From Pseudomonadota bacterium (GTDB taxonomy: Bacteria > Pseudomonadota > Gammaproteobacteria > Burkholderiales > Burkholderiaceae_B), in contig JAEWJD010000174.1 of assembly GCA_023386765.1 (NCBI GenBank), positions 1 through 10,495 of the forward strand: a stretch of 10,495 nucleotides of DNA. Reading direction: 5' to 3'. A program made the position numbers and the translations under genes. The notes beneath the pieces were generated by a model. That model had not been told where the DNA came from, searched no databases, and was given only the letters and a program-made list of their open reading frames with translations. Of this stretch, positions 1 through 6,608 are shown in pieces (within the stretch, counting starts at the first letter, position 1; each line of letters begins with the position of its first letter).

Positions 1-2
1 GG

Positions 3-524
3 CCCCACGTGACCGTGCCCATCGACGTGCATCTCATGGTCGAACCGGTCGACGAACTGATCCCCATGTTCGCCAAGGCCGGCGCCGACATCATCACGTT
101 CCACCCCGACGCCAGCCGCCACGTCGATCGCACGCTGTCGCTGATCCGCGACCATGGTTGCAAGGCCGGCCTGGTGTTCAACCCGGCTGAATCGCTCAGC
201 CACATGGATTACGTGATGGACAAACTGGACCTGGTGCTGCTGATGTCGGTCAACCCCGGCTTTGGCGGCCAGTCCTTCCTGCCGGCCACGCTGACCAAGC
301 TGCGCCAGGCCCGCGCACGCATCGACGCCTGGACCGCCAGCGGCGGCCAGCCCATCCTGCTGGAAGTCGACGGCGGCGTGAAACCCGACAACATCGCCGA
401 GATCCGCCGCGCCGGCGCCGATACCTTCGTGGCCGGCTCGGCCATCTTCGGCCAGCCCGACTACAAGCAGGTCATCGCGGACCTGCGCAGCGAAATCGCC
501 AAAGGCGAATCGCTGCAGGCCTGA
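3..524 (+). CDS. rpe: Ribulose-phosphate 3-epimerase, 3' part (5' end outside window)
   Basis: Interconverts D-ribulose 5-phosphate and D-xylulose 5-phosphate in the cytoplasm (pentose phosphate and Calvin-type pathways). The reading frame is open to the window edge and 173 residues are visible. Aligned from memory with E. coli Rpe, about 60 N-terminal residues, including the first metal-binding His and Asp, lie upstream. Family motifs seen: DVHLMVEP with the metal-ligand His (codon 30-32), ITFHPDAS, AGLVFNPA, the phosphate-loop region MSVNPGFGGQ, LEVDGGV with the catalytic Asp, and AGSAIF near the end. A GTG at 9 could be mistaken for a start, but homology continues upstream of it. The stop is 13 nt before gph, so the two are probably one transcript. 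Confidence is high; the protein is known to be widespread and housekeeping. Confidence 0.95.
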   Translation, partial: PHVTVPIDVHLMVEPVDELIPMFAKAGADIITFHPDASRHVDRTLSLIRDHGCKAGLVFNPAESLSHMDYVMDKLDLVLLMSVNPGFGGQSFLPATLTKLRQARARIDAWTASGGQPILLEVDGGVKPDNIAEIRRAGADTFVAGSAIFGQPDYKQVIADLRSEIAKGESLQA

Positions 525-537
525 ACGGAGACCTCCC

Positions 538-1215
538 ATGACGCCATACCGCGCCGCGCTGCTGGATCTAGACGGCACGCTGCTGGACTCCATTCCCGAC
601 CTGGCCATGGCCGCCAACGCCATGCGTGTCGAACTGAGCATGCCGCCCCTGCGCGAAGACGTGCTGGCCACCTTCGTGGGCAAAGGGGTCGACAACCTGG
701 TGCGCCGCACGCTGGCCGCCAACCTGGATGCCGACACGCTGGACGACGCGCTTTTCGCACGTGGCCGGGCTTCGTTTCATCGCCACTACCACCTGGTCAA
801 CGGCGACCGTGCCCGGGTCTATGACGGCGTGATCGACGGCCTCAAGCGCATGCGCGAGATGGACCTGCGCCTGGCGGTCGTCACCAACAAGCCGACCGAG
901 TTCACGCTGCCGCTGCTGCAACGCACTGGCCTGGCAGGTTTCTTCGAGCTGGTGGTGTGTGGCGACACCTGCGCCCGCCGCAAGCCCGACCCCGACCAGG
1001 TACTGCATGCCTGCGAACAGATGGGCATCGGCCCGGCGCAAGCCGTGATGATCGGCGACTCGGTCAACGACACCGTGGCCGGCAGGCGGGCGGGCACGGC
1101 CGTGCTGGCCGTACCTTATGGCTACAACGAAGGGATGGACGTGCGTTCGCTCGAAGTCGATGGTATAGTGGATTCACTTGTCGAGGCCGCCGCCTGGATT
1201 GGCCGGCAAGCCTGA
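538..1215 (+). CDS. gph: Phosphoglycolate phosphatase (HAD superfamily)
   Basis: Hydrolyses 2-phosphoglycolate, a by-product of DNA repair or oxygenase chemistry, to glycolate. The 225-residue length fits the family. HAD motifs are all present: motif I DLDGT with nucleophile D10 and general acid D12, motif II Thr in VVTNKP (T116), motif III K149 in RRKPDP, and motif IV GDSVND (D174, D178). The cap domain lies between motifs I and II. The ATG at 538 is preceded by GGAG at 527-530, a good ribosome binding site. It follows rpe by 13 nt, a common pairing in Burkholderiales just upstream of trpE. Its last 20 codons include GGT ATA GTG GAT TCA CTT (1162-1179), AT-richer than the rest of the gene, where a promoter for the trp operon seems to be embedded. 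A related HAD phosphatase with other substrates is possible, but gph is the best call. Confidence 0.93.
   Translation: MTPYRAALLDLDGTLLDSIPDLAMAANAMRVELSMPPLREDVLATFVGKGVDNLVRRTLAANLDADTLDDALFARGRASFHRHYHLVNGDRARVYDGVIDGLKRMREMDLRLAVVTNKPTEFTLPLLQRTGLAGFFELVVCGDTCARRKPDPDQVLHACEQMGIGPAQAVMIGDSVNDTVAGRRAGTAVLAVPYGYNEGMDVRSLEVDGIVDSLVEAAAWIGRQA
1161..1169 (+). promoter_or_regulatory. Probable extended -10 promoter for trpL-trpEGDC, inside gph
   Basis: TGGTATAGT at 1161-1169 is an extended -10 element (TGn followed by TATAGT). It lies in the only clearly AT-richer patch before the trp leader and would start RNA near 1175-1177, about 84 nt before the trpL start codon. No good -35 hexamer is found 16-18 bp upstream, which is tolerated in extended -10 promoters. 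The gph codons that form it (ATA, TCA, CTT) are uncommon in the neighbouring genes, which suggests selection on the DNA. Predicted from sequence only. Confidence 0.5.
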
Positions 1216-1233
1216 TACCCGATACCCCGTATC
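1214..1233 (+). repeat. Tandem GATACCC repeat with inverted GTATC arm
   Basis: GATACCC occurs twice in tandem (1214-1220 and 1221-1227), overlapping the gph stop codon. The second copy forms a perfect inverted repeat, GATAC-CCC-GTATC, at 1221-1233. It lies between the predicted promoter and the trpL start codon, so it would be in the 5' untranslated leader. It could be an operator-like site or nothing; no known motif was recognised. Confidence 0.4.
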
Positions 1234-1259
1234 CGACTACCCCAGAAAACGCTGCTTTC

Positions 1260-1334
1260 ATGATCGCCATCTCCCTGACCCAAATGCGCAACGCCTCGTG
1301 GCGTTGGTGGCGTTTGTCTTCCGGGTGGCGATGA
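1260..1334 (+). CDS. trpL: trp operon leader peptide (24 residues, four Trp codons)
   Basis: A short open frame with four Trp codons (residues 14, 16, 17 and 23; TGG at 1299, 1305, 1308 and 1326) out of 24, around a W-R-W-W-R core. Tryptophan is the rarest amino acid, so this density directly before trpE is diagnostic of an attenuation leader peptide. Its translation senses charged tRNA-Trp; the peptide itself is not expected to have another function. The ATG at 1260 is preceded only by a weak purine tract (AGAAAA, 1244-1249), so the ribosome binding site is poor. The stop TGA at 1332-1334 overlaps the strand that can block antiterminator formation. The gene is too short for most automatic gene callers. 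Confidence 0.88.
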   Translation: MIAISLTQMRNASWRWWRLSSGWR

Positions 1335-1385
1335 ATCCTTCCCGGCCCTAGACGCGTGCACCGCGCCGCACTAGAGCCAGCAGCC

Positions 1386-1419
1386 AAAGCCCGGAACCTT
1401 CAAAGGACCGGGCTTTTTT
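1386..1419 (+). terminator. Intrinsic terminator of the trp attenuator
   Basis: Perfect 9-bp stem AAAGCCCGG (1386-1394) with CCGGGCTTT (1408-1416). It can be extended inward by CCT/AGG around a TCAA loop, and is followed by six T residues (1414-1419). It stands 45 nt before the trpE start and follows the Trp-rich leader peptide, so it is read as the regulated attenuator terminator rather than a simple end of gph. Confidence 0.9.
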
Positions 1420-1464
1420 GTTTGTGTGTCTGGTCCTTCGGCAACCCTGATCCCGAGACCCGAC

Positions 1465-2985
1465 ATGACCGAACTTGAATTCAAAGCCCTCGCCGCCCAA
1501 GGCTACAACCGCATCCCGCTGGTGGCCGAGACCTACGCCGACCTGGACACGCCGCTGGCGATCTACCTGAAGCTGGCCCACAGCGGCCCGCAGAATGGCC
1601 GCATGAGCTGCCTGATGGAGTCGGTGGTGGGCGGCGAACGCTTCGGCCGCTACTCCTTCATCGGCCTGCCGGCGCGCACCGTGATCCGTGCCAGCGGCAC
1701 CCTCACCGAAGTGCTGCGCGACGGCGTGGTGGTCGAGACCCACGAGGGCGACCCGCTGAGCTTCATCGAGCAATATCAGGCCCGCTTCCGGGTAGCCCTG
1801 CGTCCCGGCATGCCGCGCTTCTGCGGCGGCCTGGCCGGTTACTTCGGCTACGACACCGTGCGCCACATCGAACCGCGCCTGGGCCCGGCCACCAAGCCGT
1901 TCCCCACCGGCATGGAAGAAGGCACGCCCGACATCATGCTGCTGCACGTCGATGAGCTGGTCATCGTGGACAACCTCGCCGGGCGCACCTATCTGATGGT
2001 CTACGCCGATCCGGCCGAGCCCGAAGCCTACACCCGCGCCCAGGAGCGCCTGCTGGCACTGCGCACGCGCCTGCGCAAGCCGGTCGACATCCCCTACAGC
2101 CACCCCAGCCTGCAGACCGAGGAAAGACGCGACTTCGCCAAGGAAGACTATCTCGCGGCCGTGCGCCGCGCCAAGGAGTACATCGCCGCCGGCGATCTGA
2201 TGCAGGTGCAGGTCGGTCAGGTGATCGCCAAGCCTTTCCGCGATGCGCCGCTGTCGCTGTACCGCGCCCTGCGCTCGCTCAATCCCTCGCCCTACATGTA
2301 CTTCTGGAATTTCGGCGACTTCCAGGTCGTGGGCGCCTCGCCCGAGATCCTGGTACGCCAGGAACAGATCCAGGAAGACGGCCAGGCCAAGTCGCAGATC
2401 ACCATCCGCCCGCTGGCTGGCACCCGCAAACGCGGCGCCACGCCCGAGCAGGACCAGGCCCTGGCCGCCGAGCTGCGCGCCGACCCCAAAGAGGTGGCCG
2501 AACACGTCATGCTGATCGACCTGGCCCGCAATGACGTGGGCCGCGTGGCCGAGACCGGCTCGGTGCGCGTGAGCGACACCATGGCCATCGAACGCTACTC
2601 CCATGTCATGCACCTGGTGTCCAACGTGACCGGCAATCTGAATCCCGGCATGAGCAGCATGGATGTGCTGCGCGCGGCCTTCCCGGCCGGCACCCTGACC
2701 GGTGCGCCCAAGGTGCGCGCCATGGAGATCATCGATGAACTCGAACCGGTGCGCCGCGGCATCTATGGCGGCGCGGCCGGTTACCTGAGCTATGGCGGCG
2801 AAATGGACGTGGCCATCGCCATCCGCACCGGCGTCATCAAGAACGGCACGCTCTACGTGCAGGCAGCCGCCGGCGTGGTGGCCGACTCCAGCCCCGAACT
2901 GGAATGGGCCGAAACCGAAGCCAAGGCGCGCGCGGTGCTGCGCGCCGCCGAGCAGGTCCAGCACGGCCTGGACGAGCCCATCTGA
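1465..2985 (+). CDS. trpE: Anthranilate synthase component I
   Basis: Converts chorismate to anthranilate using ammonia delivered by TrpG; first committed step of tryptophan synthesis. The 506 residues match the family. The N-terminal domain carries the tryptophan-feedback region, here LMES at 50-53 where the usual form is LLES. The chorismate-binding domain shows IRPLAGTRKRG (314-324), IDLARNDVGR (351-360), HVMHLVSNVTG (380-390), FPAGTLTGAPK (406-416), YGGAAGY and QAAAGVVADSSPELEW near the end. The frame is open back to a GTG at 1426, but that codon lies in the attenuator's T-tract region. The ATG at 1465 gives the family N-terminus (MTELEFKALAAQGYNRIPL), so it is preferred despite a weak ribosome binding site (CCGAGA). 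Expression is controlled by the attenuator upstream. PabB is less likely given the trpG-trpD-trpC context and the leader peptide. Confidence 0.96.
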   Translation: MTELEFKALAAQGYNRIPLVAETYADLDTPLAIYLKLAHSGPQNGRMSCLMESVVGGERFGRYSFIGLPARTVIRASGTLTEVLRDGVVVETHEGDPLSFIEQYQARFRVALRPGMPRFCGGLAGYFGYDTVRHIEPRLGPATKPFPTGMEEGTPDIMLLHVDELVIVDNLAGRTYLMVYADPAEPEAYTRAQERLLALRTRLRKPVDIPYSHPSLQTEERRDFAKEDYLAAVRRAKEYIAAGDLMQVQVGQVIAKPFRDAPLSLYRALRSLNPSPYMYFWNFGDFQVVGASPEILVRQEQIQEDGQAKSQITIRPLAGTRKRGATPEQDQALAAELRADPKEVAEHVMLIDLARNDVGRVAETGSVRVSDTMAIERYSHVMHLVSNVTGNLNPGMSSMDVLRAAFPAGTLTGAPKVRAMEIIDELEPVRRGIYGGAAGYLSYGGEMDVAIAIRTGVIKNGTLYVQAAAGVVADSSPELEWAETEAKARAVLRAAEQVQHGLDEPI

Positions 2986-3027
2986 GCCCCGACCCGAACG
3001 CCCCTCATTTTTCAAGGTTGCACTCCC

Positions 3028-3591
3028 ATGCTGCTGATGATCGACAACTACGATTCCTTCACCTACAACCTGGTGCAATACTTCGGCGAACTCGGCGAAG
3101 ATGTGCGCGTGGCGCGCAACGACCAGATCACGCTCGAAGAGATCGCCGCCCTGGCGCCGGATCGCATCTGCGTCTCGCCCGGCCCCTGCTCGCCGGCCGA
3201 GGCCGGCATCTCGGTGCCGCTGATCCGCGAGTTCGCCGGCAAGCTGCCCATCCTGGGCGTGTGCCTGGGCCACCAGGCCATCGGCGCGGCCTATGGCGGG
3301 CGCATCGTGCGTGCCCAGCAGATCATGCACGGCAAGACCGTCACCCTCAGCCATCGCGGCACCGATATCTTCCGTGACCTGCCGTCCCCATATACCGTGA
3401 TCCGCTACAACTCCCTGACCATCGATCCGGCCACCCTGCCCGAGGAGCTGGAGGTCACCGCCACCGCGCAGGACGGCGACATCATGGGTGTACGTCACAA
3501 AACCTTGCCGCTGTATGGCGTACAGTTCCACCCGGAATCGGTGCTGAGCGAGCATGGCCACGCCCTGCTGCGCAACTTCCTGACCCTCTAA
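3028..3591 (+). CDS. trpG: Anthranilate synthase component II (glutamine amidotransferase)
   Basis: Class I glutamine amidotransferase that hydrolyses glutamine and channels ammonia to TrpE; in many bacteria the same subunit also serves PabB in folate synthesis. 187 residues, full length. N-terminal signature LMIDNYDSFTYNLVQ; oxyanion region PGPCSP (51-56); nucleophile C79 in LGVCLGHQA; HGKT at 101-104, the motif typical of TrpG/PabA; catalytic H168 and E170 in GVQFHPES. It starts 42 nt after trpE with AAGG at 3014-3017 as a modest ribosome binding site, and ends 16 nt before trpD. The protein lacks the TrpD fusion seen in enterobacteria, so this is the stand-alone form. Confidence 0.96.
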   Translation: MLLMIDNYDSFTYNLVQYFGELGEDVRVARNDQITLEEIAALAPDRICVSPGPCSPAEAGISVPLIREFAGKLPILGVCLGHQAIGAAYGGRIVRAQQIMHGKTVTLSHRGTDIFRDLPSPYTVIRYNSLTIDPATLPEELEVTATAQDGDIMGVRHKTLPLYGVQFHPESVLSEHGHALLRNFLTL

Positions 3592-3607
3592 GAACAAGGC
3601 AACCACC

Positions 3608-4639
3608 ATGACGATTACCCCCGCTGAAGCGTTGACCCGCTGCATCGAGCACCGAGAGATCTTCCACGACGAAATGCTGCACCTGATGCGCATGCTGATG
3701 CGTGGCGAAATGTCACCGCAGATCGCCAGTGCCTTGCTCATGGGGCTGCGCGTCAAAAAAGAGACTGTGGGCGAGATCACCGCCGCCGCCGAAGTAATGC
3801 GCGAATTCGCCACGCCGGTGGTCACGCCCAACCCCGATGAGTTGCTCGACATGTGCGGCACCGGCGGCGACGGCAGCCACACCTTCAACATCTCCACCAC
3901 CGCCATGTTCGTGGCCGCCGCCGCCGGCGTGCCAATCGCCAAGCACGGCAACCGCAGCGCCTCGTCATCCAGCGGCAGCGCCGATGTGCTGGAAGCGCTG
4001 GGCGCCAACCTCGCGCTCTCGCCCGAGCAGGTGGCCGAGTGCATCCAGGCCACCGGCATCGGCTTCATGTTCGCGCCGGCCCATCACGGCGCCATGAAGA
4101 ATGTCATGCCGGTACGCAAGGAGCTGGGCGTGCGCACCATCTTCAACATCCTGGGGCCGCTGACCAACCCGGCCAATGCGGCCAACCAGTTGATGGGCGT
4201 GTTCCACCCCGACCTGGTGGGCATCCAGGTACGCGTGCTGCAACGCCTGGGCTCGCGCCACGTACTGGTGGTGCATGGCAAGGACGGCATGGACGAGGCC
4301 TCGCTGGGCGCCTCCACCCTGGTGGGCGAGCTCAAGGACGGCGAGGTGCGCGAATACGAGATCCATCCCGAAGACTTCGGGCTATCCATGATGTCCAACC
4401 GGACCATCAAGGTGTCCAATCGCGAGCAGTCACGCGAGCTGGTAATCGAGGCATTGGAAAATGTCGAAGGCACCGCCCGTGATATCGTCGCCCTGAACGC
4501 GGGCCTGGCCATCTATGCCGGCAACAAGGCCGCAAGCATCGAGGCCGCGCTGGCGCTGGCGTTCGAAACCATTGCTAACGGCTCGGCACGCGCCAAGCTG
4601 GAAGAATTCTGCGCCTATACCCGGAAATTTTCGACATGA
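3608..4639 (+). CDS. trpD: Anthranilate phosphoribosyltransferase
   Basis: Transfers the phosphoribosyl group of PRPP to anthranilate, the second step of tryptophan synthesis. 343 residues, normal length for the stand-alone enzyme. The glycine-rich PRPP loop CGTGGDGS is at 83-90. The KHGNR segment (112-116) is followed by SASSSSGSAD, where many homologues have a Lys (SSKSGSAD). Anthranilate-site R170 lies in PVRKELGVRTIFN, then ILGPLTNP (181-188). Metal-binding D229-E230 lies in HGKDGMDEAS. The ATG at 3608 has AAGG at 3596-3599. The stop TGA overlaps the trpC start (ATGA at 4636-4639), indicating translational coupling. Confidence 0.96.
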   Translation: MTITPAEALTRCIEHREIFHDEMLHLMRMLMRGEMSPQIASALLMGLRVKKETVGEITAAAEVMREFATPVVTPNPDELLDMCGTGGDGSHTFNISTTAMFVAAAAGVPIAKHGNRSASSSSGSADVLEALGANLALSPEQVAECIQATGIGFMFAPAHHGAMKNVMPVRKELGVRTIFNILGPLTNPANAANQLMGVFHPDLVGIQVRVLQRLGSRHVLVVHGKDGMDEASLGASTLVGELKDGEVREYEIHPEDFGLSMMSNRTIKVSNREQSRELVIEALENVEGTARDIVALNAGLAIYAGNKAASIEAALALAFETIANGSARAKLEEFCAYTRKFST

Positions 4640-5424
4640 ACGATATTCTCGCGAAGATCCTCGCCATCAAGGCCGAGGAAGTCGCCACCGCCCGTCAATT
4701 GCGCAGCGAAGCCGAGCTGCTGCGCGAGGCCCAGGCCCGCCAGGACGTGCGCGGCTTCGCCCAGGCCATCGAAGACAAGATCTCGCAGGGCAAGCCCGGC
4801 ATCATCGCCGAAATCAAGAAAGCCTCGCCGTCCAAGGGCGTGCTGCGCGAAAATTTCGACGCCTCCGAAATCGCCTCGTCCTATGCGGTCAATGGCGCGG
4901 CCTGCCTGTCGGTGCTGACCGACGTGCAGTTCTTCCAGGGCTCGCATGACAACCTGCGCCGTGCACGCGCGGCCTGCGCGCTGCCCGTGCTGCGCAAGGA
5001 TTTCATCATCGATCCTTATCAGGTCATCTCGGCGCGCGCCATGGGTGCCGACTGCGTGCTGCTGATCGTGGCCGCGCTGGCACCGGCCCAGCTGCGCGAT
5101 CTGGAAGCCCTGGCCATGGGCCTGGGCATGGACGTGCTGGTCGAGGTCCACGATGAGGCCGAGCTGGACACGGCCCTGGCCCTCAAGACGCCGCTGTTGG
5201 GGATCAACAACCGCTACCTGCGCACCTTCGAGACCAGCCTGGAAACCACGCTGCGCCTGCTGCCGCGCATCCCTGCCGGCAAACGCGTGATCACCGAGAG
5301 CGGCATCGTCGCACCCGAGGACGTCAAACGCATGCGCGACAACGGCGTGCAGGGTTTCCTGGTCGGCGAGGCGTTCATGCGCGCCCCCGATCCCGGCCTC
5401 GAACTGGCCCGCCTGATGGGTTGA
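4636..5424 (+). CDS. trpC: Indole-3-glycerol phosphate synthase
   Basis: Closes the indole ring: 1-(2-carboxyphenylamino)-1-deoxyribulose 5-phosphate to indole-3-glycerol phosphate, with loss of CO2 and water. 262 residues, a single TIM-barrel domain with no TrpF fusion. Catalytic residues by analogy with the family: E59 and K61 in IAEIKKASPSKG, K121 in VLRKDFIID, E170 in VLVEVHDEAEL, N191 in LGINNR, and E221-S222 in VITESGI; the phosphate-binding end is VGEAFM. The GINNR motif is followed by Y194 where Asp or Asn is usual. The start overlaps the trpD stop by 4 nt, with no strong ribosome binding site of its own, so coupled translation is likely. It is the last gene of the operon; trpF, trpB and trpA are not in the window. 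Confidence 0.96.
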   Translation: MNDILAKILAIKAEEVATARQLRSEAELLREAQARQDVRGFAQAIEDKISQGKPGIIAEIKKASPSKGVLRENFDASEIASSYAVNGAACLSVLTDVQFFQGSHDNLRRARAACALPVLRKDFIIDPYQVISARAMGADCVLLIVAALAPAQLRDLEALAMGLGMDVLVEVHDEAELDTALALKTPLLGINNRYLRTFETSLETTLRLLPRIPAGKRVITESGIVAPEDVKRMRDNGVQGFLVGEAFMRAPDPGLELARLMG

Positions 5425-5442
5425 CCCCCCTGGCTCACGATC

Positions 5443-5470
5443 AAGGCCCTCTGCGGAGGGCCTTTACTTT
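5443..5470 (+). terminator. Intrinsic terminator after trpC
   Basis: Perfect 9-bp stem AAGGCCCTC (5443-5451) with GAGGGCCTT (5456-5464), tetraloop TGCG, followed by a short T-rich tail (TTTACTTTG). It stands 18 nt after the trpC stop and ends the trp operon before the alcohol dehydrogenase gene. Confidence 0.85.
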
Positions 5471-5508
5471 GTCCGCACGCAAGCACCGCGACAGCTTCCT
5501 GGGTTAAT

Positions 5509-5571
5509 TTGTCAGATCCCGCGCTATGCATATCCCCCTTCTTGGCGCGGGCCTACTCAGGAGGTCATCGC
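5509..5571 (+). promoter_or_regulatory. Upstream region of the alcohol dehydrogenase with inverted repeat
   Basis: Contains TTGTCA (5509-5514), a possible but weakly supported -35. A 7-bp inverted repeat CCCGCGC (5518-5524) / GCGCGGG (5545-5551) encloses the palindrome TATGCATA (5525-5532). A strong Shine-Dalgarno AGGAGGT (5559-5565) lies 6 nt before the ATG at 5572. The ribosome binding site is certain in position; the promoter and any operator role are guesses. Confidence 0.45.
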
Positions 5572-6606
5572 ATGGCAACCACGATGAAAGCCGCTGTCGT
5601 CCGCGAGTTTGGCAAACCCCTGGTGATCGAGGACGCCCCCATTCCCCAACCCGGGCCGGGCCAGATCCAGGTCGCGGTGCAGGCCTGCGGCGTCTGCCAC
5701 ACCGACTTGCATGCCGCCGAAGGCGACTGGCCGGTCAAACCCAACCCCCCTTTCATTCCTGGCCATGAAGGCGTGGGTTTCGTCTCGGCCGTAGGGGCCG
5801 GGGTCAAGCACATCAAGGAAGGTGACCGGGTCGGCGTGCCCTGGCTGTACTCGGCCTGCGGCTATTGCCGCCACTGCCTGGGCGGCTGGGAAACCCTGTG
5901 CGAATCGCAACAGAATTCCGGCTACTCGGTCAACGGCGGTTTCGCCGAATACGTCGTGGCCGACCCCGACTATGTCGGACACCTGCCGGCCAATATCGGC
6001 TTCGCCGAAATCGCACCGGTACTGTGCGCCGGCGTGACGGTCTACAAGGGCCTGAAGGTCACCGACACCAAGCCGGGTGACTGGGTCGCGATCTCCGGCA
6101 TCGGCGGGCTGGGCCATATGGCGGTGCAGTATGCGCGTGCCATGGGCCTGCACGTGGTGGCCGTGGACGTCGATGACGCCAAGCTGGAGCTGGCCAAGCG
6201 GCTGGGTGCGGAGATCGTCGTCAACGCCAAGACCCAGCCCGATCCGGCCGCCAAGGTCAAGAAGCTGACCAGCGGCGGCGTACAGGGCGTGCTGGTGACG
6301 GCCGTCTCGCCCAAGGCTTTCGAGCAGGCCATGGGCATGTGCGCGCGGGGCGGCACGATCTCGCTCAACGGCCTGCCGCCGGGTGACTTCCCGCTGCCCA
6401 TTTTCAGCACCGTGCTCAATGGCCTGACGGTGCGCGGCTCCATCGTCGGCAGCCGCCTGGACCTGCAGGAATCGCTCGATTTCGCGGCCGACGGCCTGGT
6501 GGCCGCCACCATCGGCATGGCGCGGCTGGACGACATCAATCAGGTGTTCGACGATATGCGCCAGGGCCGGATCGAGGGACGCATGGTGCTGGATCTGACC
6601 CGCTAG
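5572..6606 (+). CDS. adhP: Zinc-dependent alcohol dehydrogenase, AdhP type
   Basis: Medium-chain dehydrogenase/reductase that oxidises primary alcohols to aldehydes with NAD+ (or the reverse). 344 residues. Catalytic zinc ligands C42 (GVCHTDLH), H65-E66 (PGHEGVG) and C152 (LCAGVTVYK) are present. The structural zinc site is the four cysteines C96, C99, C102 and C110. The Rossmann loop GIGGLG is at 176-181, and D199 at the end of the second strand favours NAD(H) over NADP(H). The overall pattern (GYSVNGGFAEYVV, GLPPGDF, VGSRLDLQE) resembles E. coli AdhP. The ATG at 5572 is chosen over upstream in-frame starts because AGGAGGT lies 6 nt before it. It stands alone, after the trp terminator, and converges on the - strand genes. 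The substrate is not predictable from sequence. Confidence 0.93.
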   Translation: MATTMKAAVVREFGKPLVIEDAPIPQPGPGQIQVAVQACGVCHTDLHAAEGDWPVKPNPPFIPGHEGVGFVSAVGAGVKHIKEGDRVGVPWLYSACGYCRHCLGGWETLCESQQNSGYSVNGGFAEYVVADPDYVGHLPANIGFAEIAPVLCAGVTVYKGLKVTDTKPGDWVAISGIGGLGHMAVQYARAMGLHVVAVDVDDAKLELAKRLGAEIVVNAKTQPDPAAKVKKLTSGGVQGVLVTAVSPKAFEQAMGMCARGGTISLNGLPPGDFPLPIFSTVLNGLTVRGSIVGSRLDLQESLDFAADGLVAATIGMARLDDINQVFDDMRQGRIEGRMVLDLTR

Positions 6607-6608
6607 AC

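Larger units (their letters stand above)
1260..1419 (+). promoter_or_regulatory. trp transcription attenuator (leader RNA with alternative hairpins)
   Basis: Mutually exclusive pairings can be read directly. (a) Early pairing: 1263-1272 with 1323-1332, ten pairs including two G-U, enclosing a perfect hairpin AACGCC/GGCGTT (1290-1295 with 1300-1305, loop TCGT). (b) Antiterminator: TTCCGGG 1319-1325 with CCCGGAA 1390-1396, seven pairs. (c) Terminator: 1386-1394 with 1408-1416. Pairing b uses bases needed by both a and c. Inferred operation: a ribosome stalled at Trp 14-17 breaks a and leaves 1319-1325 largely free, so b forms and trpE is transcribed. A ribosome reaching the stop codon covers 1319-1325, so c forms. 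Without translation, a holds the strand and c again forms. A further hairpin (GGC-CTAG at 1344-1351 with CTAG-GCC at 1371-1378) lies in the antiterminator loop and may bring its strands together. Confidence 0.82.

Noticed and set aside
1426..1464. GTG at 1426 as the trpE start
   Set aside because: It is directly after the terminator T-tract, has no ribosome binding site and would add 13 residues absent from homologues. The ATG at 1465 matches the family N-terminus.
1348..4068. A 906-codon open frame on the - strand across trpE, trpG and trpD
   Set aside because: It is antisense to three clearly conserved genes and its composition (His/Gly/Ala/Val-rich, low complexity) is that of the reverse strand of GC-biased codons. 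No family motifs.
5518..5551. Inverted repeat before adhP as a second terminator
   Set aside because: Loop of 20 nt and no T tract after the stem; the real terminator is at 5443-5470.
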